Origin: an uncultured cyanobacterium
GTDB taxonomy: Bacteria > Cyanobacteriota > Cyanobacteriia > PCC-6307 > Cyanobiaceae
Length of the DNA: 37,947 nucleotides
Direction of reading: 5' to 3'
NCBI GenBank assembly: GCA_903823115.1
Contig: CAIJRN010000081.1
Span: 1 to 37,947, forward strand
The stretch's first letter is position 1. The number at the start of each line of letters is the position of its first letter. The notes below the pieces were generated by a model, which saw only the letters and a program-made list of their open reading frames with translations, was not told where the DNA came from and ran no database searches. Below, in pieces: positions 23,535 through 31,684 of the stretch. A program made the translations under genes and the position numbers.

Positions 23535-24750
23535 GCCGCAGGCCACCGCGCCGGATCAGCTCACTGATCCCCAGCACCAGACCGGCGCTGCCCATCAAGG
23601 CGAAGGTGGCGCTCAGGCCCACCCTCATGCTCAACAGGGCCGCCAGCAATCCGCTCAGGCCGCCGCCGCCGAGAAAGGCGATCTGGCCCAGGCCGGCCAT
23701 GCGGCCTCGCAGCACCATCGGTGCTCCCACCTGGCCGATCAGGTTGGTGCCACTGAGCAGGCAGGCGGTCCCGGCTCCGATCAGGAAGGTCATCACCAGG
23801 CTCATGGCCAGGCCACGGGAGGCAGCCATGCCGAGCTGTGCCAGGGCCGTGACCACCAGGCAACCGCCCAGCAGCAGGCCGGGCCTCTGGCTCAGCAGCT
23901 GACTGTTGCGCTGCAGCATCACGCCACCACAGATGCTGCCGGCGGCCAGGACACTGGTGAACAGCCCGAGGGCCTGGGGGGAGGGTCCCAGCAGCTTGGC
24001 GGCGATCAGGGCGGCCAGGCCGGGATGGAAGAAGCTCACCAGGCAGGCCAGGGCGGTGAAGCGCAGCACGTGCCGCAGGGTGGGGCCGCAGTCCCGCCAG
24101 GCCGTCGCCAGGGAGGCCCCGGCTCCACCGGCACTGCGCTGTTCCGCCTCCCGTTTGGGTCGCAACAGCCACAGCACCGAGGCGATCGGCAGCAGATAGC
24201 TGGCCGCATCGATCGTCAGCGCCAGGGTCGGCCCGCTCAGGGCCAGCAGCCAGCCCCCCAGGGGTGGGCCCACCAGCTTGCCGACGTTGAAGACCACCGA
24301 GAAGCTCGTCAGGTAGGGGGCCAGTTGCTCGGGCTCCTCCACCAACAGGGCGCAGTACTTGTTGCGCGCCGTCAGCTCATAGCTGCTGGAGACACCCACC
24401 ACCAGAGTGCTCAGCAGCAGCAGGCACACCTGGGCGCTTCCCGTCAGCAGTGGGATGGCCAGGGCCCCGAGGCTGCCCCCCGCAAACAGCCCCCACTGGG
24501 CGCGAATCAGCACCTTTTCGCAGCCCAGCCGATCGGTCATCACCCCGGCGGCGCCGCTGACCAGCAGGGCCGGCAGGGCCAGGGCGCCGAAGTGCATGGC
24601 CAGCAGGACCGGATTGCTGCTGTCATGCAGGAGGATCCAGCCCTTGGCGGTGATGCCTGCAAAGGAGCCAGCGGTGCTCAGGCCCGAGGCCCACAGGAAG
24701 ATGCCGCGCTGATGGCGCCGCAGCCAGCCCCCCGGGGCCGGGGGGCTCAA
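23521..24750 (-). CDS. Major facilitator superfamily transporter (MFS_3/EntS-like)
   Basis: This 409-residue inner-membrane protein has about 12 hydrophobic segments. The MFS motif A-like loop is [19 protein letters not shown] after helix 2, and [42 protein letters not shown] is typical of the EntS/bacilysin-type subgroup, usually drug or siderophore exporters. The substrate is unknown. The start is a TTG at 24750 that overlaps the rimO stop (TTGA), so it is translationally coupled. A perfect eight-pair inverted repeat covers codons 2-8. The 3' end overlaps petL by 14 bases. Confidence 0.88.
   Translation of the reverse strand: MSPPAPGGWLRRHQRGIFLWASGLSTAGSFAGITAKGWILLHDSSNPVLLAMHFGALALPALLVSGAAGVMTDRLGCEKVLIRAQWGLFAGGSLGALAIPLLTGSAQVCLLLLSTLVVGVSSSYELTARNKYCALLVEEPEQLAPYLTSFSVVFNVGKLVGPPLGGWLLALSGPTLALTIDAASYLLPIASVLWLLRPKREAEQRSAGGAGASLATAWRDCGPTLRHVLRFTALACLVSFFHPGLAALIAAKLLGPSPQALGLFTSVLAAGSICGGVMLQRNSQLLSQRPGLLLGGCLVVTALAQLGMAASRGLAMSLVMTFLIGAGTACLLSGTNLIGQVGAPMVLRGRMAGLGQIAFLGGGGLSGLLAALLSMRVGLSATFALMGSAGLVLGISELIRRGGLRLRSA
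24726..24747 (-). promoter_or_regulatory. Hairpin covering the start of the MFS gene
   Basis: AGCCCCCC (24726-24733) and GGGGGGCT (24740-24747) are perfect inverted repeats around GGGGCC. The hairpin begins at the stop codon of rimO and directly follows the TTG start of the MFS gene, so it could limit re-initiation. It has no T-tract, so it is not a terminator. Confidence 0.4.
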
Positions 24751-26123
24751 ACGGCCGACGACCGGGCCTGCAGGGCGTCCTGCACCATGGCGGCGGCGCC
24801 GACCACCTCGCCCTGGAGGTCGTAACTGTCGGCGCCGATGATCCGCACCGGCACCAGCGTGCCTGGTGCGGCGCAGAGGCCCCCGGGCCCAGGTCGCACG
24901 TGCACCTCGCCATCAACGTCGGGGGCGAAGCGGCCGCAGCGACCGATCATCTCGCCGCTGCTGGGGTTCTCCTGCTCGATCAGCACATCGACGATGCGGC
25001 CGATCCAGGCGGCGTTGCGCTCGCCGGCGATCGGCTGCTGCAGGGCCATCAGCCGATCCTTGCGCTCCTGGGCAAGGGCGGCGGGCACGGGATCGGCCAG
25101 GTCGGCGGCGGCGGTGCCCTCTTCCGCCGAGAAGGTGAACACCCCCACGTGGTCGAAGCGTTGCTCGGCCACGAAATCCAGCAGGTGCTCGAAGTGCTCC
25201 TCGGTTTCGCCCGGGAAGCCGACGATGAAGGTGGTGCGCAGCACCGCCTCGGGCAGCTGCTCGCGGATGCGGCTGAGCAGGCCGCCGGTGATGCCCTCCT
25301 GCCAGGGGCGATTCATCGCCCTCAGCACCTCGGGATGGCTGTGCTGCAGGGGCAGGTCCAGGTAGGGCAGCACATTCGGCACGTCGCGGTAGGCCGCAAG
25401 CACTGCCTCAGTGAGGCCGGTGGGGTAGGCGTAGTGGACCCGGATCCAGGGGATCTCGACCTCCCCCAGGGCCCGCAGCAGGTCATCCAGCCTGGGTCTG
25501 CCGTAGAGGTCGAGGCCGTAATTGGTGGTGATCTGGCTGATCAGGATCAGTTCCTGCACCCCCTGGGCCGCCAGGCTCTGGGCCTCGGCCACGATCGATT
25601 CGATCGTGCGTGAGCGCTGGTTGCCGCGCAGCTTCGGAATGATGCAGAAGGCGCAGCGGTAGTCACAGCCCTCGGCCACCTTCAGGTAGGCCACCGCTTC
25701 GGAGGTGGTGCGATAGCGGGGCAGGTGTTCATCGCCGACGAAGGTGGGCTCGGCGCTCACCTGATTCACCCGCTCGCCCGCCTCGACCCGCTTCAGCACC
25801 TCGACGATGTGCTGATAGTCGCCGGTGCCGACGATCGCCCGGGCCTCCGGCAGGGACTCCAGCAACTCCTGTTGGAAGTGCTGGGCCAGGCAGCCGGCAA
25901 TGATCAGCTCCTTGCCCTGCGCCGCCAGTTCCACCAGGGTGCGCACCGATTCCTCGCGGGCGTCCTGGATGAAGCTGCAGGTGTTCACCACCACGACGGA
26001 CGCCTCCCGCTCATCGGCGCTGACGCCGTAGCCCGCCTCGGCCAGCAGGCCGAGCATGTGCTCGGTGTCCACCCGGTTCTTCTCGCAGCCCAGATGGGCA
26101 AAGGCGATGGTGGGCAATCCCAT
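24747..26123 (-). CDS. rimO: Ribosomal protein S12 methylthiotransferase
   Basis: This 458-residue radical SAM enzyme adds a methylthio group to an Asp of ribosomal protein S12. The N-terminal auxiliary-cluster domain holds Cys13 ([15 protein letters not shown]), Cys49 (NTCSFIQ) and Cys78 (AGCLAQ). The radical SAM motif is Cys153, Cys157, Cys160 ([21 protein letters not shown]). The C-terminal TRAM domain begins around 385. LGCEKNRVD and [11 protein letters not shown] are diagnostic for RimO over MiaB. Start is the ATG at 26123, which gives the family N-terminus. It is the first gene of a two-gene leftward unit and diverges from the VKOR gene over 85 bases. Confidence 0.95.
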   Translation of the reverse strand: MGLPTIAFAHLGCEKNRVDTEHMLGLLAEAGYGVSADEREASVVVVNTCSFIQDAREESVRTLVELAAQGKELIIAGCLAQHFQQELLESLPEARAIVGTGDYQHIVEVLKRVEAGERVNQVSAEPTFVGDEHLPRYRTTSEAVAYLKVAEGCDYRCAFCIIPKLRGNQRSRTIESIVAEAQSLAAQGVQELILISQITTNYGLDLYGRPRLDDLLRALGEVEIPWIRVHYAYPTGLTEAVLAAYRDVPNVLPYLDLPLQHSHPEVLRAMNRPWQEGITGGLLSRIREQLPEAVLRTTFIVGFPGETEEHFEHLLDFVAEQRFDHVGVFTFSAEEGTAAADLADPVPAALAQERKDRLMALQQPIAGERNAAWIGRIVDVLIEQENPSSGEMIGRCGRFAPDVDGEVHVRPGPGGLCAAPGTLVPVRIIGADSYDLQGEVVGAAAMVQDALQARSSAV

Positions 26124-26208
26124 GGGGTGGAGTCGGGGCCAGCTATCCACCCTATGCAACCTGCGGCGGGGTTCCGCGGCGACTGCGAGAATCCAGGCAG
26201 TCTTGCCC

Positions 26209-27132
26209 GTGCCTGTGACCTCCACCCGTCTGGCCGATCGCCTCAACAGCCGTCGTCGCCCGGAGCCTGGCCGGCGCTGGGTGCGGATCGTGATGGCCGT
26301 GCTCGCCACGATCGGCGCCCTCGATACGGGCTCGATCACCCTCAAGCGCTGGGGCCTGCTGGGTCCCTTGCTCTGCCCAGGCGGGGGCGGCGATTGCGAC
26401 AAGGTGCTCAACAGCGCCTGGGGTTCGCTCTTCGGCCAGCCCCTGTCCCTCTTCGGTTGCCTGGCTTATCTGTCGGTGCTGCTGCTGGCCCTGGTGCCGC
26501 TGGTGTTCAAGGGCGAGAGCCGCAGCAGCTTGAACGAGCGCAGCTGGTGGGGACTGTTCCTGGTCAGCACCGGCATGGCGGTGTTCAGCCTGCTGCTGAT
26601 GGGCCTGATGCTCTTCCGCATCCAGGCGTTCTGCCCGTTCTGTGTGCTGTCGGCGATTCTGAGTGTGTCCCTGCTGGTGCTCAGCCTGATCGGCAACGAC
26701 TGGAGCGACCGGGGACAGTTGATCTTCCGAGGGGTGTTGACAGCCCTGCTGATCACGGTTCTGGGCCTGGGCTGGTCCACCGCCGTCGGTCGCCCGGCGG
26801 GATCGGTCGGCAAGGGGATGCCGATTCCAGTCACCTCCCCCAGCACCCCGGCCACCCTCGCCCTGGCCGATCACCTCACCAAGGTGGGAGCCAGGATGTA
26901 CACCGCCTACTGGTGTCCCCATTGCCATGAGCAGAAGGAACTGTTCGGCAAGCAGGCCACCGAGAAGCTGACGGTCATTGAATGCGCCCCGGATGGTCAC
27001 AACAGCCAGGCGGCCCTGTGCAATGCCAAGAAGATCGATGGTTACCCCTCCTGGGAGATCAACGGCAAGATCGACTCCGGCGTCAAGCCCCTGGCCAAGC
27101 TGGCCGAGATGAGCGGCTTCAAGGGCGGCTGA
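26209..27132 (+). CDS. Vitamin K epoxide reductase (VKOR)-thioredoxin fusion
   Basis: This 307-residue membrane protein joins a VKOR domain (about 24-200, four or five helices) to a periplasmic/lumenal thioredoxin-like domain (about 215-307). VKOR features are the loop Cys pair Cys56/Cys63 (CPGGGGDC) and the quinone-side CPFC at 142-145. The Trx domain has CPHC at 236-239, plus Cys259 and Cys271. VKOR takes electrons from the Trx partner and passes them to quinone, making disulfides in the periplasm or thylakoid lumen; this is the cyanobacterial/plant LTO1 architecture. Start is a GTG at 26209 or 26215; an AGG about ten bases before favours 26209. Confidence 0.92.
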   Translation: MPVTSTRLADRLNSRRRPEPGRRWVRIVMAVLATIGALDTGSITLKRWGLLGPLLCPGGGGDCDKVLNSAWGSLFGQPLSLFGCLAYLSVLLLALVPLVFKGESRSSLNERSWWGLFLVSTGMAVFSLLLMGLMLFRIQAFCPFCVLSAILSVSLLVLSLIGNDWSDRGQLIFRGVLTALLITVLGLGWSTAVGRPAGSVGKGMPIPVTSPSTPATLALADHLTKVGARMYTAYWCPHCHEQKELFGKQATEKLTVIECAPDGHNSQAALCNAKKIDGYPSWEINGKIDSGVKPLAKLAEMSGFKGG

Positions 27133-27138
27133 AGCTTT

Positions 27139-27287
27139 CAGGCTGCTCAGGCGCTTCCCGTTGGAGATCGTCCCAGCAGCCTGAGGGTTCGGCACCGGCG
27201 GGCTGGCCCACCGCCGAGTCCTGGCCCATCGCCAAGGGCTGGCAGAACCCCTGAATCTCGGCAAGGTCCGGTGGCATGGCCCGGACC
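27139..27287. terminator. Convergent spacer with two hairpins between VKOR and nadB
   Basis: CAGGCTGCT (27139-27147) pairs with AGCAGCCTG (27175-27183), and GGTCCGG (27265-27271) pairs with CCGGACC (27281-27287). Neither has a T-tract. A direct repeat CTGGCCCA(C/T)CGCC lies at 27203 and 27221 (period 18). The region probably ends both convergent transcripts, but terminator function is inferred. Confidence 0.4.
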
Positions 27288-27303
27288 ATTCTCGCGATCT
27301 GGC

Positions 27304-29004
27304 TCAGTTCCGGTCCGCCTGGCCGTCGCCTGAGAGCGCGACGGTGCGGGGCCTTTCACCCAGCTGCTGCAGCGTGTGCCGACGCCAGTAGGAGGCGCTG
27401 GCTGGGGCATCGGTGCGGAAGTGGCCGCCGCGGCTCTCGGTGCGGAACAGGGCAGCTTCCATCAGCAGGCTGGCAAGCACCAGTCGCTGGTGCAGGTTCT
27501 GCTGGCTCAGCAAGGCCTGGAGTTGCAGCGGGTTGAGCCCCAGGCACTGCCCAGGTTCGAGATCATGACTGGCCCGGATCAGGGGACTATGGCGAAGCTG
27601 GGCCAGTTGCAGGCTCACCTCTCGCAGGGCGGGGGCCAGGCTGCTGGCCTGCCGCTCCACTCCCGCCACGCTCCAACACAGCTGGCGCAGTTGGCCGATG
27701 GCCTGATGGGGCTGCAGCAGCTCCCCTTCGCCGGGGCCGTTCCAGTGCTGCTCGGCTGGCTCAGGGCCTTGCGGCGGTAAGGGCTGCAGTTGGATTGAAG
27801 CCAGTTGCCGGGCAAACACCAGGCATTCCATCAGGGAGTTGCTGGCCAGTCGATTGGCGCCATGAACGCCGGTGCAGGCCACTTCGCCCACGGCATAGAG
27901 CCCAGGCAGACTGGTGGCCGCCTGCAGATCGGTGGCGATGCCTCCCATCCAGTAGTGGGCTGCCGGTGCGACGGGGATTGGCTGGGCCGTCGGTTCCAGC
28001 CCCAGGTTGCGGCAGCGCCCCAGGATCGTCGGGAATTGGCGTTCCAGGCGTTCGTCTCCCACCGGCCGCAGGTCGAGCCAGAGATGATCCACCGCCTGGG
28101 CCTGCATGCAGCGGGCCAGGGCCCGACTCACCTGGTCGCGGGGGGCCAGATCGCCGCCGGCCAGATCCTCCACAGGGCTGCGTCCGCAGGCATCCTGCAG
28201 CCGGGCCCCTTCGCCTCGCACCGCCTCGGAGATCAGGAAGTGAGGGGCCCCCGGCAACATCAGGGCCGTGGGATGGAATTGGACGAATTCCAGATCCCGC
28301 ACCTCGGCCCCGGCGCTCCAGGCCATGGCCACGCCGTCACCACTGGCCTGGGTGGGGTTCGTGGTGTGGGCGAAGAGATGGCCGCCGCCGCCGCTGGCCA
28401 GCACCACGGCGCCGCAACGGAGCCAGCGCAACCTGGTGCCATCGATCACCTGCAGGCCGACGCAGCGGCCCGCCTCCATCCAGAGCTGCAGCGCCTGCAT
28501 GCCCTTGCGCTGGACAAGCCGGGGCCGTCGCAGCACTTCTCGCTCCAGCGCATCCACCAGGGCGCCGCCGGTGCGGTCCTGGGCGTGCAGCACACGGCGA
28601 TGGCTGTGGGCGGCCTCCAGGGTGGTGCTCAGCTTCTGGCCCTGGCGGTCGAAGTCCATGCCCAGCCGCAGCAACTCCTCCACGCAAGCCGGGGCCTGGC
28701 GCACCAGCATCTCCACCGCCTCGCGATCGCAGAGGCCGGCCCCGGCCCGCAGGGTGTCGTCGATGTGGCTCTGAAAGCTGTCCTCGCTACCGGTCACTGC
28801 CGCGATGCCGCCCTGGGCCCAGCGGCTGGCGGAGGGAGGGCCACCGTCCTTGCTCAACAGCAGCACCCGCAGTTCCGCTGGCAGTGCCAGGCAGGTCATC
28901 AGGCCGGCGGCACCGCTGCCCACCACGACCACGTCCCACAGACCCGGCAGGGGTGCCGCCGCCGAGGTCGGATCCTGGGCCGCCAGGACTGGTGCCGATG
29001 CCAT
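27304..29004 (-). CDS. nadB: L-aspartate oxidase
   Basis: This 566-residue flavoenzyme oxidises L-aspartate to iminoaspartate, the first step of NAD synthesis. It has the FAD-binding VVVVGSGAAGLMTCLAL, SRWAQGGIAAV, AHSHRRVLHAQDRTG, the FVQFHPTAL segment, and VAPAAHYWMGGIATDLQA with GLYAVGEVACTGVHGANRLASNSLMECLVFA near the C-terminal FAD contact. These separate it from succinate dehydrogenase flavoproteins. Start is the ATG at 29004. The 5' region is 54 bases from the psbU terminator. Confidence 0.93.
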   Translation of the reverse strand: MASAPVLAAQDPTSAAAPLPGLWDVVVVGSGAAGLMTCLALPAELRVLLLSKDGGPPSASRWAQGGIAAVTGSEDSFQSHIDDTLRAGAGLCDREAVEMLVRQAPACVEELLRLGMDFDRQGQKLSTTLEAAHSHRRVLHAQDRTGGALVDALEREVLRRPRLVQRKGMQALQLWMEAGRCVGLQVIDGTRLRWLRCGAVVLASGGGGHLFAHTTNPTQASGDGVAMAWSAGAEVRDLEFVQFHPTALMLPGAPHFLISEAVRGEGARLQDACGRSPVEDLAGGDLAPRDQVSRALARCMQAQAVDHLWLDLRPVGDERLERQFPTILGRCRNLGLEPTAQPIPVAPAAHYWMGGIATDLQAATSLPGLYAVGEVACTGVHGANRLASNSLMECLVFARQLASIQLQPLPPQGPEPAEQHWNGPGEGELLQPHQAIGQLRQLCWSVAGVERQASSLAPALREVSLQLAQLRHSPLIRASHDLEPGQCLGLNPLQLQALLSQQNLHQRLVLASLLMEAALFRTESRGGHFRTDAPASASYWRRHTLQQLGERPRTVALSGDGQADRN

Positions 29005-29058
29005 CGCCTGTCCGCAGCGCTGCTGAGCCTATGGGAGAGGGGTGATCGGCAACACACG

Positions 29059-29085
29059 AAAAAGCCGCCGGTGATACCGGCGGCC
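29059..29085 (-). terminator. Intrinsic terminator downstream of psbU
   Basis: On the minus strand GCCGCCGG, loop TATCA, CCGGCGGC (29077-29084 with 29064-29071) is a perfect eight-pair stem followed by a run of five T (29059-29063 as A on the plus strand). It lies about 200 bases after the psbU stop, so psbU has a long 3' untranslated region in which I see nothing else recognisable. Confidence 0.85.
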
Positions 29086-29285
29086 TGGGGGTGGGAATCG
29101 GTTGTCGGGATGCTGGGGGACCCAGCCCAGCCAACGGAAGACGTCACGTGGTGGCAGACATCCTGCCGAACGGGGAATCGACAACTGGTCCTGGCGATCC
29201 GGTGCAAGGCAGGGATCCAGGCTGCGATTGGGCTCGAGTGGAGCAATCGTCAGGGATCGCGCCACTCCAGCCCGATGGGGGCTGA

Positions 29286-29663
29286 TCAGCGGTACTGACC
29301 GTCGTTGATGCGGTCGAAGCCCTCATTCAGGGCGATGGAGGGGGAGGTGACCGTGAAATTGTCCTTGTACTTGTCGAAAAGCTCCTTCTGGCGCTCGGTC
29401 AGGTCCAGCTTGAGCACGTCTTCGACGCTCTCATAGGGGCCTCCCAGCACGATCTTGCCGGCCAGGGTGGGGTACATGCCTGGGTACTGCTGGAAGCGAC
29501 GCACCGAGCAGTTGTTGAGATCAACCTTGCCAGCCCGCTCAGCGATTTTGTCGTCAGCACTGTTGCGGCGCTGGTCGGCGAAGGCCGGAGCCGGCAGCAC
29601 CAGGCTCACGAGCAGACCGGCCATCACCACACCACTCATGATCCAGGCAAACAGCCGCTTCAT
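29286..29663 (-). CDS. psbU: Photosystem II 12 kDa extrinsic protein
   Basis: This 125-residue protein stabilises the oxygen-evolving complex from the lumenal side. It has a signal peptide at 1-29 (LVLPAPAFA then DQR). The mature part reads KVDLNNCSVRRFQQYPGMYPT, LAGKIVLGGPYESVEDVLKLDLTERQKELFDKYKDNFTV, a near-textbook PsbU with its helix-hairpin-helix-like fold. The ATG at 29663 has CGGAG upstream. A cysteine is found where most PsbU have Thr or Asn (DLNNCSVR). A GTTACA (29773-29778) in the promoter region could be a half-site for the RpaB HLR1 motif, but the second half is missing. The spacer 29664-29854 shows nothing else. Confidence 0.96.
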   Translation of the reverse strand: MKRLFAWIMSGVVMAGLLVSLVLPAPAFADQRRNSADDKIAERAGKVDLNNCSVRRFQQYPGMYPTLAGKIVLGGPYESVEDVLKLDLTERQKELFDKYKDNFTVTSPSIALNEGFDRINDGQYR

Positions 29664-29854
29664 CACATCACTCCGTCGGAGAGAGAACTTGGGTGGGGGG
29701 AAACGACGCCTTGATGGTCGGGTCGTTCCCGGTGGGTCCGGCGGATTCAGGACCCGACGACCACACTCAGACGTTACAGAAGGCTGCCCTCTCGCTCCGG
29801 TTCGGTTCCCCGGAATTCGCAGATCTTCAGAACAGCGACCTGGGTGGTGGTGGC

Positions 29855-30598
29855 TCAGATCAGGCCACTGAGGCGCGGCGACAGAAGTGCGGCGGCCAGG
29901 AACAGGCCATCGACAGCCAGGGTGGTGGCGAGGGTCGCCGCACTCACCCGCCAGATGCCACCGCGTCGCCAGAGCTGGCGGCAGATCAGAAACAGCGATC
30001 CGGCGGCCAGGCTGATCGTCAGCAGGGGCAGGGGCTGGATCACCATCTGGGCGGCTTGCTGCAGCAGCGGACCGGCTTCCTGCAGGGAAGCAGCCACGAC
30101 CCGGGGCCACAGGGGCATGACACCGGTGAGCGCCATGACGCCATCGGTGACTGCGGTGCCCACCAGAGACGCCAGATAAAACGCTCCAGCCAGGCGCCAG
30201 CGGCTGCCCAGACCGGCCACCGCCAGGGGCAGCGCTAAGGCCTCAATCGGCAGATGCCAGATCGGATGGAGGCGGCACCAGCCCCAGAACAGACAGCCAG
30301 CCAGCCAGCTGCCGCAGAAGCCCACCAGCAGAACACCCAGCGCCGACCATGCCGGCTGGCGATGGCGTTCCAACAGGATGCCCAGGGCCAGCAGCGGGGC
30401 CGTGAACAGCAGGGCCGCCGCCGGAGCCAGGCGGACCCAGGGGGCCTGGAGGAACACCGGCACCGTGACCAGAAAGGCCGCCGCCAGGGGTAGCAGCCAG
30501 GTGGTGACCAGGGCGGCGATGGCTGGGCGGGATTGGGTGATGACCTGCCTGGCACCCAGGGCGATGGGCCGCTGGGGCGCGGCTGACGAAGCCAGCAT
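29855..30598 (-). CDS. DUF3120 membrane protein
   Basis: This 247-residue polytopic membrane protein has about seven to eight hydrophobic segments (for example ALVTTWLLPLAAAFLVTVPVF, LGVLLVGFCGSWLAGCLFWGW, SAATLATTLAVDGLFLAAALL). WGWCRLHPIWHLPIEALALPLA and FYLASLVGTAVTDGVMALTG fit the cyanobacterial DUF3120 family, function unknown. The start was set at the ATG at 30598, which gives a short cytoplasmic N-terminus. It diverges from uppP across 154 bases. It precedes psbU on the same strand with a 191-base gap, so co-transcription is possible. Confidence 0.83.
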   Translation of the reverse strand: MLASSAAPQRPIALGARQVITQSRPAIAALVTTWLLPLAAAFLVTVPVFLQAPWVRLAPAAALLFTAPLLALGILLERHRQPAWSALGVLLVGFCGSWLAGCLFWGWCRLHPIWHLPIEALALPLAVAGLGSRWRLAGAFYLASLVGTAVTDGVMALTGVMPLWPRVVAASLQEAGPLLQQAAQMVIQPLPLLTISLAAGSLFLICRQLWRRGGIWRVSAATLATTLAVDGLFLAAALLSPRLSGLI

Positions 30599-30752
30599 GG
30601 AGCTGGAGGGCCCGAGCGCGACGCTGGTGGAGGCCAGGTTGGAAGAAACTCCGATCACCCGATGTGAAGAAAGTTGACCAACCTTAATGGTCCTGGCCCC
30701 TGTCCCCGTGACTCTCGCCGCCATAGGGTTTGAGCCATTCGGGCCCTGAGGC

Positions 30753-31625
30753 ATGCCGATCTTCGCCACCACCGGCACGTTGTCCCTGGCGCAAGCCTGC
30801 TGGCACGCCATTGTTCTTGGGGTTGTGCAGGGGCTGACCGAATTTCTGCCGATCAGCAGCACCGCCCATCTCAAGGTGGTGCCGGTGCTGCTTGGCTGGG
30901 GGGATCCTGGGGTCGCCTTCACGGCCGTGATCCAGCTGGGCAGCATCGCCGCTGTCCTGGCCTACTTCCGTCAGGACCTGCTGGAGGTGGTGGCCGGCGT
31001 GACCCGTGCCTTTCGCCATGGCCAGTGGCGCGATCCGGCGGCCAGGCTCGGGTTGGCGATTGCCTTGGGCACGGTGCCGATCGTGTTGGCCGGGCTGGCC
31101 ATGAAGCATTTCGTGCCGGATTACGAGCACTCCAGCCTGCGCAGTCTCACCTCGATCGCCATCGTCTCGATCGTGATGGCCCTGTTGCTGGCCGCTGCCG
31201 AGCTGATCGGCTCCCGCCGCCGTCAGCTCCAGCAGGTCACCCCCCGGGATGGGCTGCTGGTCGGGTTGGCCCAGGCCCTGGCCCTGGTTCCTGGAGTTTC
31301 CCGCTCGGGCAGCACCCTCACCGCTTCGCTCTTCGATGGCTGGAAGCGTTCAGATGCGGCCCGCTTTTCGTTTCTGCTGGGGATTCCAGCCATCACCCTG
31401 GCCGGGCTGGTTGAAGTGAAGGACGCCATTGCCATGCCGGCCAACGGCGGCCTGATTCCCACCCTCGTCGGGGTGGTCACGGCTGGGATTGTCTCCTGGC
31501 TGGCGATCGCCTGGTTGCTGCGCTTCTTGCAGCGCCACAGCACCTGGGTGTTCGTGGCCTACCGGCTGGCGTTCGGCCTGGTGCTGCTGCTGTTCTTCCG
31601 CCAGCTCGATGCCGTCGCTCCCTGA
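30753..31625 (+). CDS. uppP: Undecaprenyl-diphosphatase
   Basis: This 290-residue integral membrane enzyme converts undecaprenyl diphosphate to the monophosphate, recycling the lipid carrier for peptidoglycan and glycan synthesis. Both catalytic motifs are present: QGLTEFLPISSTAHL (26-40, with the essential Glu) and PGVSRSGST (180-188). The family length is about 270. Start is the ATG at 30753. It leads a rightward run of closely spaced genes (gap to the next 59 bases). Confidence 0.95.
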   Translation: MPIFATTGTLSLAQACWHAIVLGVVQGLTEFLPISSTAHLKVVPVLLGWGDPGVAFTAVIQLGSIAAVLAYFRQDLLEVVAGVTRAFRHGQWRDPAARLGLAIALGTVPIVLAGLAMKHFVPDYEHSSLRSLTSIAIVSIVMALLLAAAELIGSRRRQLQQVTPRDGLLVGLAQALALVPGVSRSGSTLTASLFDGWKRSDAARFSFLLGIPAITLAGLVEVKDAIAMPANGGLIPTLVGVVTAGIVSWLAIAWLLRFLQRHSTWVFVAYRLAFGLVLLLFFRQLDAVAP

Positions 31626-31684
31626 GCCAATCCGCCAATGTGAGCGACAAAGTGGAGCCTGGAACCCCTTGACACCACCTCTCC

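Larger units (their letters stand above)
11411..31510. repeat. HIP1 palindromes (GCGATCGC), at least 12 copies scattered
   Basis: By eye I count GCGATCGC at 11411, 11432, 11759, 13468, 15176, 15507, 15984, 18771, 20868, 22175, 28723 and 31503; I may have missed some. With the window's base composition roughly one to two would be expected. HIP1 is the highly iterated palindrome known from many cyanobacterial genomes. All 12 lie in coding DNA; none was found in the first 11 kb or last 6 kb. Confidence 0.7.

Noticed and set aside
29090-29285. Small RNA in the psbU 3' region
   Set aside because: It lies between the psbU stop and its terminator and shows no independent promoter or structure.
27805-29298. 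Long open frame antisense to nadB
   Set aside because: Low-complexity translation without motifs; shadow of a well-supported gene in high-GC DNA.
29773-29778. RpaB HLR1 site upstream of psbU
   Set aside because: Only one GTTACA half-site is visible; the second direct repeat two bases away is missing.
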